From positions 1-29,947 of the IMG/VR virus record IMGVR_UViG_3300025125_000006: a DNA stretch of 29,947 nucleotides; one strand, 5' to 3'. Shown in pieces: positions 28,295-29,947 of the stretch; the stretch's first letter is position 1; each line of letters begins with the position of its first letter. Both the position numbers and the translations under genes were made by a program. This stretch comes from a virus. The notes under the pieces are model-generated. The model was not told where the DNA came from and did not search any database. It saw only the letters and a program-made list of their open reading frames with translations.

Positions 28295-28948
28295 CTAAGA
28301 AGTGAAGTTTTGAACAAATTCTACCACGGCATCAGGGGCTTCCCCTTTTGCAACGGTAAATGTGGCGTTGTACCATTCGGTCTTGCCCCTGCTGTCATAC
28401 TCGGTCTTGAATGTCCAAGTCTTCTTCATAAGGGGAACCGCTGGGTTGAACTTAGCAAAAGTACAGAGGCGCATATAAGTGCCTCTATAAGACTTATTCT
28501 GCACATCCAGCTTGCCCATTGCATATGTCTCATCCCCAATTGGGAACTGATAAGCATCGTCATCTGCGCCCTCCGGTTTGGGGATCAGGAATGTGATGTC
28601 CGCAAAGGGCAGGACTTCATATTCTGAGTCTGCTGCAAGAGCAATACTTTCTTCTTCTGTCCTGGCAATTCGCCCCCTTATACCTAGTTGGTAGTCAATT
28701 TTCTCTCTCCACGCTTTTACGGCGCTGACGACGATTACATCCGTCGTTGTCCCCTCCTTGACTACCACATGCGACTTGTCGATGACAAGGTCGCCAAACT
28801 CACCGGCATCATATTCCGATGATTTTTGCCGGATGTTATAGCGTGGGATATCAATATCCGTTGCTGCAATCTCCCACTTGGGGGTTCCTGCTAACTCCTG
28901 CTTTTCTACTTCTACTACTTCTTGTTTTTTCTCTTTTGTCTTTGGCAT
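28295..28948 (-). CDS. Putative ssDNA-binding protein (DUF2815-like), 217 aa
   Basis: A beta-rich protein with a charged N-terminus (MPKTKEKKQEVVEVEKQEL) and a body containing FADITFLIPKPEGADDDAYQ and KTWTFKTEYDSRGKTEWYNA. In many phages a DUF2815 protein, thought to bind single-stranded DNA, lies between a DUF2800 nuclease and a family A polymerase; length and position fit here. The acidic C-terminal tail typical of SSB is not seen. The match is by synteny and character, not by a firm motif. It is followed by the coiled-coil gene after four bases. Confidence 0.55.
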   Translation of the reverse strand: MPKTKEKKQEVVEVEKQELAGTPKWEIAATDIDIPRYNIRQKSSEYDAGEFGDLVIDKSHVVVKEGTTTDVIVVSAVKAWREKIDYQLGIRGRIARTEEESIALAADSEYEVLPFADITFLIPKPEGADDDAYQFPIGDETYAMGKLDVQNKSYRGTYMRLCTFAKFNPAVPLMKKTWTFKTEYDSRGKTEWYNATFTVAKGEAPDAVVEFVQNFTS

Positions 28949-28969
28949 TACTGCTACTCTGTTTATGGT

Positions 28970-29947
28970 TTAGGACAGCGTGTATCGCGTGTCCGATTGG
29001 TTAATTATGTCTGCTGCTTCTACAGCATCCATAAAATCTCTGGCTTTCTGGCCCTGCTCCCCTTCTGGGGCTGACCTACCTACGGCCTCTGCAATTTTTT
29101 TCAAGGGAAAGTTGGCTATATTGACAATATCTTCACCTTGCAGGTCAAAATCACTGACGATTTCCATCAGCTTTGTGTTGTCATTGCATTTTCGAGTCGC
29201 TCCCAGGGATCGTAGGCGCAATGATGGGAACTCCTTACCATCCCGTGCAACAGCAATTGCCTTTGCTCTTATACGGGTAGCCCAGTTTGTAACAATCTTA
29301 GCAATAGGCCAAAGGTGTTCCAGGGTTTCGGGGTCATCAGGGTCAGTGATATCAACCCCTGGCAATGTGTTTTCTGCAACCCTGTTGGCTATCTCAATTG
29401 CGATTGCCCCCAGAGCCGGACAGCGTTCCTCGTATGCGCAGAACCGGCAGTTAACATTAGGGGTTAGGTCCCTGAGTTCAGGAGTTCCCTCATCCCATTT
29501 GGGCCGGATAAGTTCGCCGGATTTGATGACGTAGGATAGCTCCTTGATTAACTCAGGAAGTTCTTTCCTCTTGAATTCACTATGGAGAACCTCACCCCGA
29601 ACGGGAATATAGAACACAAAAGTAATTGTCTGGATATCAGGGAATCTCTGGAAAGCCCCAACCGTATATGCCTTGGCTTGCCAGTTGTCCCTTGGGGCAT
29701 CAATGATACTGATGCCCGTCTTGTAGTCCCCCATGACAGCCTTGTTGCCATAGAGGGTTAGCCGGTCACAAGTCCCCCAGGTGCTTGTCCGGTCCAATTC
29801 GACATCAACAAGCACCTCATTGTATTCAGTGCGTTCTGCATCGCCAATAACAGTTTGCAGGAACTCATCCTCATCCTTGACGATCTGCTCATATATCTCG
29901 ACTTCCCCTTCGTCGTGGAGCGCGGAAGAATCCCGAACCTCCAGGGC
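28970..29947 (-). CDS. RecB/Cas4-like nuclease (DUF2800-like), N-terminus outside window
   Basis: The frame stays open to the window edge, so only the C-terminal 325 residues are seen; a GTG at 29815 is not needed as start. A PD-(D/E)XK core is visible: a strand with TSTWGTCDRL (first Asp) followed by MGDYKTG (D-x-K). A cysteine cluster CRFCAYEERC further on recalls Cas4/AddB-type iron-sulfur nucleases; a fourth, distant Cys may lie upstream. DUF2800 phage proteins have this layout and occur beside DUF2815 and polymerase genes. It probably acts as a recombination or replication exonuclease. Confidence 0.75.
   Translation of the reverse strand, partial: ALEVRDSSALHDEGEVEIYEQIVKDEDEFLQTVIGDAERTEYNEVLVDVELDRTSTWGTCDRLTLYGNKAVMGDYKTGISIIDAPRDNWQAKAYTVGAFQRFPDIQTITFVFYIPVRGEVLHSEFKRKELPELIKELSYVIKSGELIRPKWDEGTPELRDLTPNVNCRFCAYEERCPALGAIAIEIANRVAENTLPGVDITDPDDPETLEHLWPIAKIVTNWATRIRAKAIAVARDGKEFPSLRLRSLGATRKCNDNTKLMEIVSDFDLQGEDIVNIANFPLKKIAEAVGRSAPEGEQGQKARDFMDAVEAADIINQSDTRYTLS

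Noticed and set aside
29813-29815. GTG as start of the RecB/Cas4-like nuclease
   Set aside because: The frame continues open to the window edge with protein-like sequence (ending upstream in ALEVRDSSALHDEG), so the true start is outside the window.

Overview
The window is about 30 kb of a tailed double-stranded DNA phage (Caudoviricetes). A portal, scaffold and major capsid protein, several small virion proteins and a head-to-tail adaptor candidate are present. No tape-measure, sheath or long tail-tube gene is recognisable, so a short-tailed (podovirus-like) virion is the best guess. A likely inner/outer membrane spanin pair (lipobox protein nested in an upstream gene) points to a Gram-negative host. 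No integrase, repressor, tRNA, CRISPR array, RNA polymerase or terminase was recognised, so the genome continues beyond the window and lifestyle cannot be settled. The host cannot be named from the sequence.

Layout. (1) 1-4255, minus strand: a run of small unknown genes (about 56-125 aa), several behind copies of a conserved 45-50 bp leader carrying a near-perfect Shine-Dalgarno sequence. An 850 bp gene-free stretch (3030-3877) within this run is packed with inverted repeats, including four copies of a two-tier hairpin with a conserved 14-nt loop. (2) 4256-4510: a divergent control region with three 14-bp direct repeats and two candidate promoters. (3) 4511-5476, plus strand: a small basic protein and a NUMOD4-like protein, surrounded by four copies of an AACCGCTCAGAGATTC element and a 73-nt inverted repeat. 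(4) 5524-19702: the virion module (portal, scaffold, two single-TM proteins, histone-H1-like protein, capsid, minor virion proteins, adaptor, lectin/glycosidase-like fibre). (5) 19699-22395: a lysis module of densely overlapping genes (two holin-like proteins, spanin pair, 37-aa TM peptide, Amidase_3 endolysin) followed by accessory genes. (6) 22401-23777: a second muralytic-type protein and a PD-(D/E)XK nuclease-like protein. (7) 29947-23770, minus strand: the replication module, in transcription order a RecB/Cas4-like nuclease (DUF2800-like, incomplete), a DUF2815-like putative ssDNA-binding protein, a coiled-coil protein, family A DNA polymerase with 3'-5' exonuclease, PrimPol-like/SF3 helicase, and a small acidic protein. 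It converges on the plus-strand module.

Genes within a module are coupled by ATGA, TAATG or GTGA overlaps. Two start-site styles coexist: the minus-strand small genes have strong Shine-Dalgarno sites, while most virion genes start after AT-rich leaders without one. The most unusual material is non-coding: the hairpin array, the repeated leader, the control-region repeats, and a strong bidirectional terminator lying inside the last plus-strand gene.
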